Shown here in pieces: positions 40,664 to 48,756 of a DNA stretch of 64,000 bases (the stretch's first letter is position 1; the number at the start of each line of letters is the position of its first letter). This stretch comes from Phosphoribacter sp037045045 (lineage in GTDB: Bacteria; Actinomycetota; Actinomycetes; Actinomycetales; Dermatophilaceae). A program made the translations under genes and the position numbers. The stretch is from contig JBAOHL010000003.1 of NCBI GenBank assembly GCA_037045045.1, positions 558,001-622,000 of the forward strand, written 5' to 3'. The notes beneath the pieces are model-generated. The model was given only the letters and a program-made list of their open reading frames with translations. It searched no databases and was not told where the DNA came from.

Positions 40664-42808
40664 CTACCAGGTGCCCGAGCTGGACCCGCCGCCACCGCCG
40701 CCGGAGAAGCTCCCGCCGGAGGATCCGAAACCGGAACCGCCCGAGGAGCCCGGCGTCGACTGGAAGGTCCCGGTCGCCGATGTCGAGAAGTCGTCCACCC
40801 CGGACACGATGCTGCCGAAGTCGGGGAACATCGAGCCCTGGTAGAGGTACCACGTCGGCATCGTCAGTGGCGACCCGGCGGCCGCGGCAGCCTCGGCCAC
40901 CCGCTGGAAGGTCGAGGCCCACCGCTCGGCCACCCCGAAGACGATCGCGTAGGGCAGGTACCGGCTGAAGATGTCCTGCGCCTCCTCCCACCGGATCTGA
41001 CCGGCCTCGGCGGTGGTGAGGTATTGCCTGAAGCCCAGCGACTGGGCCAAGACCGCCGAACCCTCCGCGGTCTTGGCGGCCATCCGGGCGCCGAGGATTC
41101 CGACGACCACGCCGGCCACGATCATGCCGATCCCGAGGATCACGCCGGAGGACACCGGCAACCCGAGCTTGGCGGTCCGGTCCACCCCGCGCATCAGCGC
41201 CCCGAGGGTGGGTATCGACATGGCGCCGCCCCCGACGAGCAGCGCACCGAGGGCCTGCCACGCCCCTCGCTGGCGCACGGGCGATGCGCGGAACCAGCCG
41301 CGCTGGACGACCTCGGCGTACATCTCCCGCTTGGCCGTGGCCAGGGCGGGGGCGAAGTGGTTCTTGAGGTCGGACAACAGGACGGGGTTGGACTCGCCGA
41401 ATAGCCCGTCGATGACCGTCGACTCGTACGGCCGCAGCGACTCCTCGGGGCGCGGTACGAGCCGGGTGAGCCGCCAGTCGGTGCGCTTGAACAGCCCCTC
41501 GCCGGCCACTTCCTCGATACGCAGGAATCCCCGCACGGCGAGGTCGATGACCGTGGCCGAGACGTCGAGGGTGTCGGCGGACTCGTCGATGACCGTGCCG
41601 ACGAGCCCGGGCTGCACCCCAGACGGCGGCGTGAACTGCACGGCGATCGTCGGCGTGCGACCCCGACGCGTCGGCGCTGCCGACTGGGGGCGGTCCGTGG
41701 TGGCGGTCCCGGTCACCGAGGCCCAGGACGACGGCGACGGTAGGCCGGGTGCGGGCGGCGCGGTCGGCACCGCGGTGGCCGCACCCGGGGTGAGCCCGGG
41801 GGTCAGTCCGGCATACCACTCGTCGCGCCCCCGGGTCGCCACGAGAGCACCCATCCCGACGGCGGCGAGCAGCGGGAGCAGCAACCCGCCGGCCAGTGCG
41901 GCGTAGGAGGCCGCGGCTGCCTGCCCCTGCCCGAGGACCGACCCGCCCGAGCGGATATCCGGGCTCAGGGCGTTGAACGCCGAACTCGGGTAGCTCAGGG
42001 CGATGGTGAGGTCCTCGTAGGACCCGAGGCCGGAGACCGAGAACCGCGCGGGCGACCCGGCGGTCGCGCTGTCGCAGGGGGCGCCACTGATGCCCCGGCC
42101 ACACCGGACCTGGGTGGCCACAGCCGGGGCCGTCACCGCGAGGGACACCTGCCGCTTGACCATCGCGTCGCCGGTGAAGATGTTGTAGAACAACTCGACG
42201 GTCTGGTTCGGCTGGGGATTCATCACCTTGGCCAGGTGGTAGCGCACGACGTACGTCTGGGTCCCTGAGACGGTGACGTTGGCATTGCCGATCTTGAGGG
42301 TGACCTGGCTGGCGTTGTCGATCGTCTGCACGTCGCTGTTCGCCCCGGTCGGGCTACTCACCGAGACGCCGCTCATCGCGTAGTAGCGGTAGGAGTCGCT
42401 CTGCCCTTCGATCCCCTGCCGCACCGTGATCGACCGGTAGATCCCGTGGTGCACGCCCATGGCCGGGTCGAACGCCTGGGTGATGGTCTCGGTGACGTCG
42501 ACGCCCCCGTCCTCGTCCAGCTCGTACGTCGCGTCGAATCCGCTCATCACGTCCGCGGAGGGTATGCCGCTCTCGGCCCACGCGTGGACCCCGGCACCGT
42601 CCGCCGTCCGCACGGTGCTGGAGGCGCTCGCGCCGGCGGCGTCGCCCAAGGCCAACCACGGCAGGACGAAGGCGACCAGCACGGCGAGGACCGCGGCATA
42701 CCGGGACGGGCGCCAGGACGGGCGCTGGGACGGGCGCTGGGACGGGCGCCAGGACGGGCGCCAGGCCGGGCGCTGGGCCGGGAATGGTGCTCCGGCGCGC
42801 GGGCTCAC
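40664..42808 (-). CDS. DUF2207 membrane protein
   Basis: The product is 714 residues; the GTG start overlaps the smpB stop by 4 bp. The N-terminus is cytoplasmic and built of RPSW/RPSQ repeats, then one helix (YAAVLAVLVAFVLPWLALG). A large extracellular DUF2207 domain follows (TYELDEDGGVDVTETIT, HHGIYRSITVRQ), then further helices (about residues 350-375 and 555-605). The chain ends in a Gly/Ser-rich tail (GGSFSGGGGGGSSSGTW), diagnostic for the family. The function is unknown. Gene order smpB-DUF2207 is not obviously functional. Confidence 0.9.
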   Translation of the reverse strand: MSPRAGAPFPAQRPAWRPSWRPSQRPSQRPSWRPSRYAAVLAVLVAFVLPWLALGDAAGASASSTVRTADGAGVHAWAESGIPSADVMSGFDATYELDEDGGVDVTETITQAFDPAMGVHHGIYRSITVRQGIEGQSDSYRYYAMSGVSVSSPTGANSDVQTIDNASQVTLKIGNANVTVSGTQTYVVRYHLAKVMNPQPNQTVELFYNIFTGDAMVKRQVSLAVTAPAVATQVRCGRGISGAPCDSATAGSPARFSVSGLGSYEDLTIALSYPSSAFNALSPDIRSGGSVLGQGQAAAASYAALAGGLLLPLLAAVGMGALVATRGRDEWYAGLTPGLTPGAATAVPTAPPAPGLPSPSSWASVTGTATTDRPQSAAPTRRGRTPTIAVQFTPPSGVQPGLVGTVIDESADTLDVSATVIDLAVRGFLRIEEVAGEGLFKRTDWRLTRLVPRPEESLRPYESTVIDGLFGESNPVLLSDLKNHFAPALATAKREMYAEVVQRGWFRASPVRQRGAWQALGALLVGGGAMSIPTLGALMRGVDRTAKLGLPVSSGVILGIGMIVAGVVVGILGARMAAKTAEGSAVLAQSLGFRQYLTTAEAGQIRWEEAQDIFSRYLPYAIVFGVAERWASTFQRVAEAAAAAGSPLTMPTWYLYQGSMFPDFGSIVSGVDDFSTSATGTFQSTPGSSGGSGFGSSGGSFSGGGGGGSSSGTW
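42703..42780 (-). repeat. 12-bp repeats encoding (W/Q)RPS units in the DUF2207 N-terminus
   Basis: Six or more 12-bp units (GGGCGCTGGGAC or GGGCGCCAGGAC) encode RPSW and RPSQ tetrapeptides, giving a strongly basic, Trp-bearing cytoplasmic tail before the first membrane helix. The unit is a multiple of three. Confidence 0.9.
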
Positions 42809-43275
42809 CGTTCGCTCCGGGTGTGCATGGCCCGGTCGGCCTCGCGTTTGTCTTGGCGCTCGCGCAGGGCCTGTCGTTTGTCGTAGGCCCGTTTGCCGGT
42901 GGCCAGGGCGATCTCGACCTTGGCCCGGCCGTCCTTGAAGTACACCGCGAGGGGGACCACGGTGCGTCCGCTCTCGCGGGTCTTCGCGGCGATCTTGGTG
43001 AGCTCGTCGCGGTGCAACAACAGCTTGCGCCGCCGACGGGGGGCGTGGTTGGTCCACGTCCCCTGGGTGTACTCGGGAATGTGGACCCCCTCGAGCCACA
43101 GCTCGTCGCCGGAGAACTGGGCATAGCCGTCGACGAGGGAACAGCGACCGGCGCGCAGGGCTTTGACCTCGGTGCCTTGCAGGGCCAGCCCGGCCTCGAA
43201 GGTGTCCTCGATGTGGTAGTCGTGGCGAGCCTTGCGGTTGCTCGCGACGAGCTTGCGCCCTGCCTGCTTGGCCAC
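42805..43275 (-). CDS. smpB: SsrA-binding protein SmpB
   Basis: The product is 156 residues with a GTG start. Motifs are NRKARHDYHIEDTFEAGLALQGTEVKALRAGRCSLVDGYA, HIPEYTQGTWTNHAPRRRRKLLLHRDEL and the C-terminal basic tail KRQALRERQDKREADRA that enters the decoding channel. It partners the tmRNA gene in this window. It follows the M23 peptidase gene by 85 bp in the prfB-ftsE-ftsX-M23-smpB order common in actinobacteria. Confidence 0.97.
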   Translation of the reverse strand: MAKQAGRKLVASNRKARHDYHIEDTFEAGLALQGTEVKALRAGRCSLVDGYAQFSGDELWLEGVHIPEYTQGTWTNHAPRRRRKLLLHRDELTKIAAKTRESGRTVVPLAVYFKDGRAKVEIALATGKRAYDKRQALRERQDKREADRAMHTRSER

Positions 43276-43360
43276 CGGTACCGCCCCTTTGCTGCGAGAT
43301 GCGTCGGTAAACGCTACTCGGTGGCTCGGCCCGTCCGCGCCCGCGAATCGGCGACGAGCG

Positions 43361-44692
43361 TCAGATCCAGGTCCGGGGGTTGACGTAGCGGCCGTCTTCG
43401 AGGGTCTCGAAGTGCAGGTGGCATCCCGTGGAGTAGCCGGTCGTGCCCGAGTACCCGATGAGTTGGCCCCGGCTGACCGCCCCGCCGCGCACGACGAAGG
43501 AGGACAGGTGGTTGTAGGTCGTGACCAGGTCGATTCCGCGGTGGATGCCGTGGTCGATCATGATGCGGTTGCCGTCCCCGCCGCCCCAGCCGGCGGAGAT
43601 CACGGTGCCGGCCGCGGTGGCGTACACCGGGGTGCCGCAGTCGATCCCGAAGTCGGTGCCGGTGTGTAGCTTCCAGAAGAGCAGGATCGGGTGGAAGCGC
43701 ATCCCGAACTCGGAGGTGATCGGGCCGTTGGCCGGGTAGCTGAGGAACCCGCCGCTGCCGGGGTTGGCGTCGGCGGCCGGGGGCGTGTACGACCGACCGG
43801 CTCGGGCGGCGGCCTCGCGGTCGGCCTTTTCCTTCGCCAACCGAGCCGCCTCGGCCTCTCGGGCGATGCGGGCCTGTTCGGCGAGCACCGCTTGCAGCCG
43901 TTGCTGTTCGGCCTGGGCGGCGGCCAGCCGGGTCTGCTCGCTGGCCTTGCGGCTCTCGACGTCGGCGGCGTACCCGCTCTGTTGGGCGACCAACCCGTCG
44001 AGCTGGGTCTTGGCCGCCTGGGCCGCGGCCTTGGCGGCGTTGGCCTTGGCGAGGGCGTCCTCGGCCTGGCGCTTGAGGTCGTCGATCTCCGCCCGGACGG
44101 CGACGAGATAGGACTGTTGGGCCGATCCGTCGGCCCGGGCGTTCTGCAGGTTGCGTAGGGCGTCGTTGGTCAGCGAGGTCACCGTGTCGGCCAGCACGAG
44201 CCTGGTGGCGAAGTCGTCCGGGCTCGTCGCGCCGAGCGCGACGGCCAACTGCGAGTCCGAGCCGCCCTGGAACATGTCGGCGGCGAAGACGTCGAGGGTG
44301 CGTTGCGTCGTCGAGAGCTTCTGGGAGTTGGCCTTGCCGTCCTCCACCGCCCGGGCCTCGTTGGCCTTGGCGACGGCGAGCTTGGCCGCGACGTCGTTGT
44401 TGTGGGCGTCCGCGGCCTTGGCCGCGGCGTTGGCCGCGGTGAGTCGGGCCTGGGCGGCGGGCAGTTGCGCCTTCGTCTCCTGCAATTTGAGGTACGCGTT
44501 GGCCAGCTCGGTCGAGGTGCCCTCCAAAGCGGCGTGCAAGGCGGCGACCTGTTGGTCGGCCTTCTTCTTGTCGTCGATGGTGTCCGCGCGGGCGAGGGGG
44601 GCCAGCACGACGGCGAGCAGGCCGGTCACCGCTACGGCGGACACCGTCCGGTGTCGTGCCGGCGCGCGTCGATGCGTCATCAGCAGCCCCAT
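43361..44692 (-). CDS. Coiled-coil M23-family peptidoglycan endopeptidase
   Basis: The product is 443 residues from ATG 44692 (MGLLMTHRRAP, with AAGAGAG upstream); ATG 44680 is an alternative. A signal peptide (residues about 17-36, ending PLARA) precedes a long coiled coil (about 40-300) rich in Ala, Gln and Lys. The LytM domain at the C-terminus has HTGTDFGIDCGTPVYA (His and Asp zinc ligands) and GCHLHFETLEDG (HxH). Its location directly after ftsX parallels RipC/EnvC-type hydrolases that FtsEX activates at the septum, so that role is likely here (inference). The active-site ligands are intact, unlike regulatory LytM proteins such as EnvC. Confidence 0.93.
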   Translation of the reverse strand: MGLLMTHRRAPARHRTVSAVAVTGLLAVVLAPLARADTIDDKKKADQQVAALHAALEGTSTELANAYLKLQETKAQLPAAQARLTAANAAAKAADAHNNDVAAKLAVAKANEARAVEDGKANSQKLSTTQRTLDVFAADMFQGGSDSQLAVALGATSPDDFATRLVLADTVTSLTNDALRNLQNARADGSAQQSYLVAVRAEIDDLKRQAEDALAKANAAKAAAQAAKTQLDGLVAQQSGYAADVESRKASEQTRLAAAQAEQQRLQAVLAEQARIAREAEAARLAKEKADREAAARAGRSYTPPAADANPGSGGFLSYPANGPITSEFGMRFHPILLFWKLHTGTDFGIDCGTPVYATAAGTVISAGWGGGDGNRIMIDHGIHRGIDLVTTYNHLSSFVVRGGAVSRGQLIGYSGTTGYSTGCHLHFETLEDGRYVNPRTWI

Positions 44693-44772
44693 CGCTCTCT
44701 TTGGTACCACAGTTCGCCGCACATCACACCACTCACACGCCTCGAGTTCGGCCGGGGGCAGGCCCGCCCCGG

Positions 44773-45681
44773 TCACACGTGCAGGTAGCGACGCAAGGTG
44801 ACGCCCGAGGTAAGCACGGCCATGAGCACCACGCCTCCAATGACCCACGGGGCGATCGCCACGACGTCCGACCCGCCGATGAACGCCGTGTCGAGCAGGG
44901 CCCGGCTCAGGTAACCGCTCACGCCGTAGCGCACGGTCGCGGCGAGCAGCGTCACCGCCAGCCCGGCCCCGACGAAGGCCGCGACCACGGTCTCCATGAC
45001 GAAGGGGAACTGGATGGTGAAGTTCGAGGCGCCGACCAAGCGCATGATCCCGGTCTCGCGGCGCCGGGAGAACGCGGTCTGCCGGATCGTCGTGGCCACG
45101 AGCAGCACCGCACACAGGATCATGAGGGCGGCCAGGGCGATCGCTGCCCACGAGACGACGTTCATGAAGGAGAAGAACTTGTCGAGCAGCTGCTTCTGGT
45201 CCTGCACCCGCCCGACGCCAGGGGCCCCCTGCAGCGAGGAGACGATGACGTCGTACTTGTTCGTGTCGGTCAGCGACACCCGGAACGAGTCGGCGAAGGC
45301 CTGCTGGGTGGCCTGTTCGCCGAGCGGCGAGTTCTTGAACTGCTCCTTGAACCGCTTGAACGCGTCGGCCTGCGACTCGTAGTAGATGTCCTTGATCGGT
45401 GGGCGCATCTGCTCGAGCTGAGTCTTGATCTGGTCCCGTTGGGCCTGGGTCGTCGCCTTGCCGCCGCAGCTGGGGTATTGCGAGCCCTCGACGCAGAGGA
45501 ACACCGACACCTGGACCCGGTCGTACCAGAAGTCCTTCATCGTGTCGACCTGACGCTGCGCCAACAGACCCAGGCCGAGCAGGTACATCGAGATCATCGT
45601 CACGAGCACGACGGACACGGCCATGGACATGTTGCGCCGCAGGCCGCCGGCGATCTCGCCGAGCAGGAAGGTGGGCTTCAT
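44773..45681 (-). CDS. ftsX: Cell division protein FtsX
   Basis: The product is 302 residues; the ATG overlaps the ftsE stop by 4 bp. The first helix is AVSVVLVTMISMYLLGLGLL (about 20-41). The extracellular domain (about 45-170) contains WYDRVQVSVFLCVEGSQ and YYESQADAFKRFKEQF. Three C-terminal helices follow, with FSRRRETGIMRLVGASNFTIQFPFVME typical of FtsX. It couples cytoplasmic FtsE ATPase activity to periplasmic hydrolases. An extra Cys pair in the extracellular domain (C63 and C71 region) is notable. Confidence 0.96.
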   Translation of the reverse strand: MKPTFLLGEIAGGLRRNMSMAVSVVLVTMISMYLLGLGLLAQRQVDTMKDFWYDRVQVSVFLCVEGSQYPSCGGKATTQAQRDQIKTQLEQMRPPIKDIYYESQADAFKRFKEQFKNSPLGEQATQQAFADSFRVSLTDTNKYDVIVSSLQGAPGVGRVQDQKQLLDKFFSFMNVVSWAAIALAALMILCAVLLVATTIRQTAFSRRRETGIMRLVGASNFTIQFPFVMETVVAAFVGAGLAVTLLAATVRYGVSGYLSRALLDTAFIGGSDVVAIAPWVIGGVVLMAVLTSGVTLRRYLHV

Positions 45682-46829
45682 CGCCGACCCCCACCGCTGG
45701 AGGCTGCCGCTGCGTGACGCTCGGACTCGTGGCGCTCGGTCTGGCCGCGCTCGGACTCGTGGCGCTCAGTCTGGCCGCGCTCGGACTCGTGGCGCTCGGG
45801 CTCGCCCCGTTCGGACTCGTGGCGCCCAGTCTGGCCGCGCTCGGACTCGTGGCGCTCGGGCTCGCCCCGTTCGGACTCGTGGCGCCCAGTCTGGCCGCGC
45901 TCGGACTCGTGGCGCTCGGCCTCCCCGCGCTCGGAACCATCTCGTCCGGTCGACCCCTCGGGCTCGGTATGCCGCGCGCCCGGGTCGGTCGGAGCCGTCG
46001 CACGCTCGGCGCGACGTCGACGCAACATCCGGCCCAGTCCCTGGCGACCGGAGCCGGCACTGTCGGTGGCCTCGTCGGTGCGCAGGGCGCGGGCGAGTTC
46101 GGCGTCGAGTTCGTCCTCGACCCGGATGGCAGGCATCGCCGAGGTGGTCTGGCCGTATTCACCGCGCGCCTGGTCGCGGACCAACCGGCCCTGGTCGAGC
46201 TCGACGACCCGCTTGCGCAGTTCGTCGACGATCTCGTGGTCGTGGGTGGCCATGACGACCGTCGTGCCGGAGCGGTTGATCCGGTCGAGCAGCCGGACGA
46301 TGTCGCCACTCGTCGCCGGATCGAGGTTGCCGGTGGGCTCGTCGGCCAACAGGATGGCCGGCTTGTTGACGATCGCCCGAGCGATCGCGACGCGTTGCTG
46401 CTCCCCGCCCGAGAGCTGGTGGGGCATTCGTTTCTCCTTGCCCTCCAGCCCGACGATGCCCAGGGTCTCGGGCACGGTTTGCCGGATCGCGGTCCGGGAG
46501 CGACCGATGACCTGCAAGGCGAAGGCGACGTTCTGATAGACGTTCTTGTTGGGCAGCAGCCTGAAGTCCTGGAAGACCGTGCCGATCCCCCGCCGAAGGA
46601 GCGGAATCTTGCGGTCGGGCAGGGTGCGCAGCTCCCGTCCGGCCACGAGCACCGAGCCGGTGCTCGCGACGTCCTCGCGCAGGATGAGGCGCAGCAGCGT
46701 GGACTTACCGGACCCGGACTGGCCGACGACGAAGACGAACTCCCCGCGTTCGACCTCGAGGGACACGCCGTCGAGGGCCGGACGGCTCGACCGGGGGTAG
46801 GTCTTCGTGACGTTGTCGAAAAGGATCAT
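45678..46829 (-). CDS. ftsE: Cell division ATP-binding protein FtsE with long charged repeat tail
   Basis: The product is 383 residues from ATG 46829 (MILFDNVTKTY). Residues 1-225 are a complete FtsE: GQSGSGKSTLLRL (Walker A), LSGGEQQRVAIARAI, LLADEPTGNLD and ATHDHEIVDEL. Normal FtsE ends near residue 229. Here a further about 155 residues follow, with a basic linker and then a tandem array of about nine RHESERG-type units rich in Glu, Arg, His, Gly and Ser. The tail is encoded by near-identical DNA repeats and ends AAAASSGGGRR just before ftsX. The ATPase core is certain; the role of the tail is unknown. Confidence 0.95.
   Translation of the reverse strand: MILFDNVTKTYPRSSRPALDGVSLEVERGEFVFVVGQSGSGKSTLLRLILREDVASTGSVLVAGRELRTLPDRKIPLLRRGIGTVFQDFRLLPNKNVYQNVAFALQVIGRSRTAIRQTVPETLGIVGLEGKEKRMPHQLSGGEQQRVAIARAIVNKPAILLADEPTGNLDPATSGDIVRLLDRINRSGTTVVMATHDHEIVDELRKRVVELDQGRLVRDQARGEYGQTTSAMPAIRVEDELDAELARALRTDEATDSAGSGRQGLGRMLRRRRAERATAPTDPGARHTEPEGSTGRDGSERGEAERHESERGQTGRHESERGEPERHESERGQTGRHESERGEPERHESERGQTERHESERGQTERHESERHAAAASSGGGRR
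45715..45935 (-). repeat. 60-bp higher-order repeats encoding the FtsE tail
   Basis: A 30-bp element containing CGGACTCGTGGCGCTC is repeated about seven times, and pairs form a 60-bp higher-order unit (about 45780-45840 matches 45841-45899 almost exactly). The encoded units are ESERGQTxRH and ESERGEPERH. The period is a multiple of three. Confidence 0.93.
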
Positions 46830-46972
46830 GCCTTCTTCGTTCCGCTCGGAGACAGGACGCACTGTCGAGGGTACGGGCGGGACGGACGAAACCGGTGTTA
46901 CTCAAGTGACGGGCGTGGCGGCCCCGCGCCCGAGGCGGCACATCCGGCAGAAGCGTCGGGCGGACCTCCGCA

Positions 46973-47105
46973 TGACGATGCATCGATCGGGCCTTCGCCT
47001 GACGCTGCATCGATCGGGCCTTCGCCAGACGCTGCATCGAGCGCGCCTTCGCCTGACGCTGCATCGATCGGGCCTTCGCCAGACGCTGCATCGATCATGC
47101 CTTCG
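46973..47105. repeat. 27-bp minisatellite upstream of ftsE
   Basis: Five tandem units of about 27 bp (core GCATCGATCGGGCCTTCGCC, then TGACGCT or AGACGCT) lie between prfB and ftsE, 145-275 bp upstream of the ftsE start. On the minus strand they would encode ASGEGPIDA nonapeptides, but all six frames are open because of the repeat composition, so coding is unproven. Confidence 0.9.
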
Positions 47106-47158
47106 CCTGACACGGCGATCTGGCAGAAACGCAGCGACCTGGCAGAACCGTCGCACCG

Positions 47159-47177
47159 TGGCAGGTCGGACCTGCCA
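47159..47177. promoter_or_regulatory. 19-bp palindrome between the two minisatellites
   Basis: TGGCAGGTC-G-GACCTGCCA is a perfect inverted repeat. Related TGGCAGAA words occur at 47121 and 47140, and GGCAGAA occurs near 46946. It could be an operator or transcriptional hairpin for the ftsE-ftsX operon. Confidence 0.5.
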
Positions 47178-47212
47178 GACCACGCCCCAAGTGCCACGAC
47201 GCTCATCCGCGG

Positions 47213-47425
47213 CCACCCCGCCACTCAGACGCCGCGCCCACCCCGCCACTCAGACGCCGCGGCCACCCCGCCACTCGGACGCCCACCCCGCGACTCAGAC
47301 GCCGCAGCCACCCCGCCACTCGGACGCCCACCCCGCCACTTAGACGCCGCGCCCACCCCGCCACTCAGACGCCGCAGCCACCCGCCACTCAGACGCCGCG
47401 GCCACCCCGCCACTTAGACGCCGCA
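47213..47425. repeat. 20/25-bp minisatellite downstream of prfB
   Basis: About nine units of CCACCCCGCCACTCAGACGC, with or without a following CGCGG/CGCAG (25- and 20-bp forms), alternate irregularly. Neither unit length is a multiple of three and frames change along the array, so it is non-coding. The 47426-47593 remainder up to prfB contains a minus-strand open stretch ending CPHLFAVAR that I cannot assign. Confidence 0.9.
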
Positions 47426-47593
47426 GCCTACCGCGCGACGGCGAAGAGGTGCGGGCAGAGTCGGCGCGCAGCGCAGGCCGGCGTCGACGGTGCGAGGGCG
47501 CGGACGAAGTCCTCGGAGCCCACCTCGCGCGGGGACCGGACGAGTAGGTCGACGGACACCTGGTCATCGTCGACCCTGGCGGCGGCATACCGG

Positions 47594-48706
47594 TCAGGCT
47601 TCGGCGCGCTCCTGGCCGCGCTTCCAGCGGATCCCCGCGTCGATGAAGTCGTCGATGTCCCCGTCGAAGACGGCGGCGGGGTTGCCGACCTCGTGCTCGG
47701 TCCGCAGGTCCTTGACCATTTGGTACGGCTGCAGGACGTATGAGCGCATCTGGTCGCCCCAGGAGGCCTTGATGTCGCCGGCGAGCTCCTTCTTCGCGGC
47801 GGCCTCTTCGGCCTTCTTCATCAGCAACAGCCGCGACTGCAGCACCCGCAGGGCAGCGGCGCGGTTCTGGATCTGGGACTTCTCGTTCTGCATCGACACG
47901 ACGATCCCGGTCGGTAGATGGGTCATCCGGACCGCCGAGTCGGTGGTGTTGACCGACTGCCCGCCGGGGCCCGAGGACCGGAAGACGTCGACCTTCAGCT
48001 CGCCCTCGGCGATGTCGACGTGGTCGGTCTGCTCGATGAGCGGCACGACCTCGACGGCGGCGAACGAGGTCTGCCGCCGCCCCTGGTTGTCGAACGGGCT
48101 GATCCGCACCAACCGGTGGGTGCCCGCCTCGACGGCGAGGTTGCCGAACGCATAGGGCACCTTGACCTCGAAGGTCGCCGATTTGAGCCCGGCCTCTTCG
48201 GCATACGAGGTGTCGAGGACCTCGGTCGGGTACCCGTGGCGCTCGGCCCAGCGCAGGTACATCCGCAGGAGCATCTCGGCGAAGTCCGCCGCGTCGACGC
48301 CGCCGGCGCCCGAGCGGATCGTCACGACCGCCTCCCGGGCGTCGTACTCACCGGAGAGCAGGGTGCGCACCTCGAGCTCGCCGACGTCCTTGCGCAGCAC
48401 CGCGAGATCCCGCTCGGCCTCGAGCATCGTCGCCTCGTCGGACTCCTCCTGGCCCAACTCGACGAGTGTCTCCAGGTCTTCGAGCCGCCCGCTCATGCCG
48501 ACGACGCGATCGCGTTCGGCGGTCGCGCGCGACAACGCCGAAGTGACCTGCTGGGCCCGTTCGGGGTCATCCCAGAGATTCGGGGCGCTCGCCTGCCGTT
48601 CGAGGTCGGCGATCTGCTCGCCGAGGGCAGGCAGGTTCGTCACCTCGCGCACCGTCTCCATGGTCGAACGCAGGTGCCTGATCTCCTCGGCGAAGTCGAT
48701 GGCCAC
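47594..48706 (-). CDS. prfB: Peptide chain release factor 2
   Basis: The product is 370 residues with a GTG start (AIDFAEEIRHLRSTM). The catalytic GGQ lies in RSSGPGGQSVNTTDSAVR, and the RF2 stop-reading tripeptide SPF is in RISPFDNQGRR. The gene has no in-frame TGA, so the autoregulatory +1 frameshift of E. coli is absent, as usual in actinobacteria. It reads UGA and UAA. ftsE follows 764 bp downstream across the minisatellites, whereas this gap is normally short. Confidence 0.97.
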   Translation of the reverse strand: MAIDFAEEIRHLRSTMETVREVTNLPALGEQIADLERQASAPNLWDDPERAQQVTSALSRATAERDRVVGMSGRLEDLETLVELGQEESDEATMLEAERDLAVLRKDVGELEVRTLLSGEYDAREAVVTIRSGAGGVDAADFAEMLLRMYLRWAERHGYPTEVLDTSYAEEAGLKSATFEVKVPYAFGNLAVEAGTHRLVRISPFDNQGRRQTSFAAVEVVPLIEQTDHVDIAEGELKVDVFRSSGPGGQSVNTTDSAVRMTHLPTGIVVSMQNEKSQIQNRAAALRVLQSRLLLMKKAEEAAAKKELAGDIKASWGDQMRSYVLQPYQMVKDLRTEHEVGNPAAVFDGDIDDFIDAGIRWKRGQERAEA

Positions 48707-48756
48707 GAGGATCAAGCCTACGGGAGCGCCGGTATGCCGCCGGCTCGTCGCTGCGG

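Noticed and set aside
46898..47249. Protein-coding gene with ASGEGPIDA repeats
   Set aside because: All frames are open through the 27-bp array, there is no ribosome-binding site, and the frame runs into the non-coding 20/25-bp array.
43361..47417. Very long open frames antisense or out of frame to the M23, ftsX and ftsE genes
   Set aside because: They are shadows caused by high G+C codon bias and repeats. The true frames have full family motifs, and the shadow proteins are compositionally extreme with no recognisable domain.
47213..47425. CRISPR array
   Set aside because: The units are directly adjacent with 20/25-bp period, no unique spacers and no cas genes. It is a simple minisatellite.
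47594..48706. Programmed frameshift in prfB
   Set aside because: The frame is uninterrupted from the GTG start through GGQ to the stop, with no early in-frame TGA.
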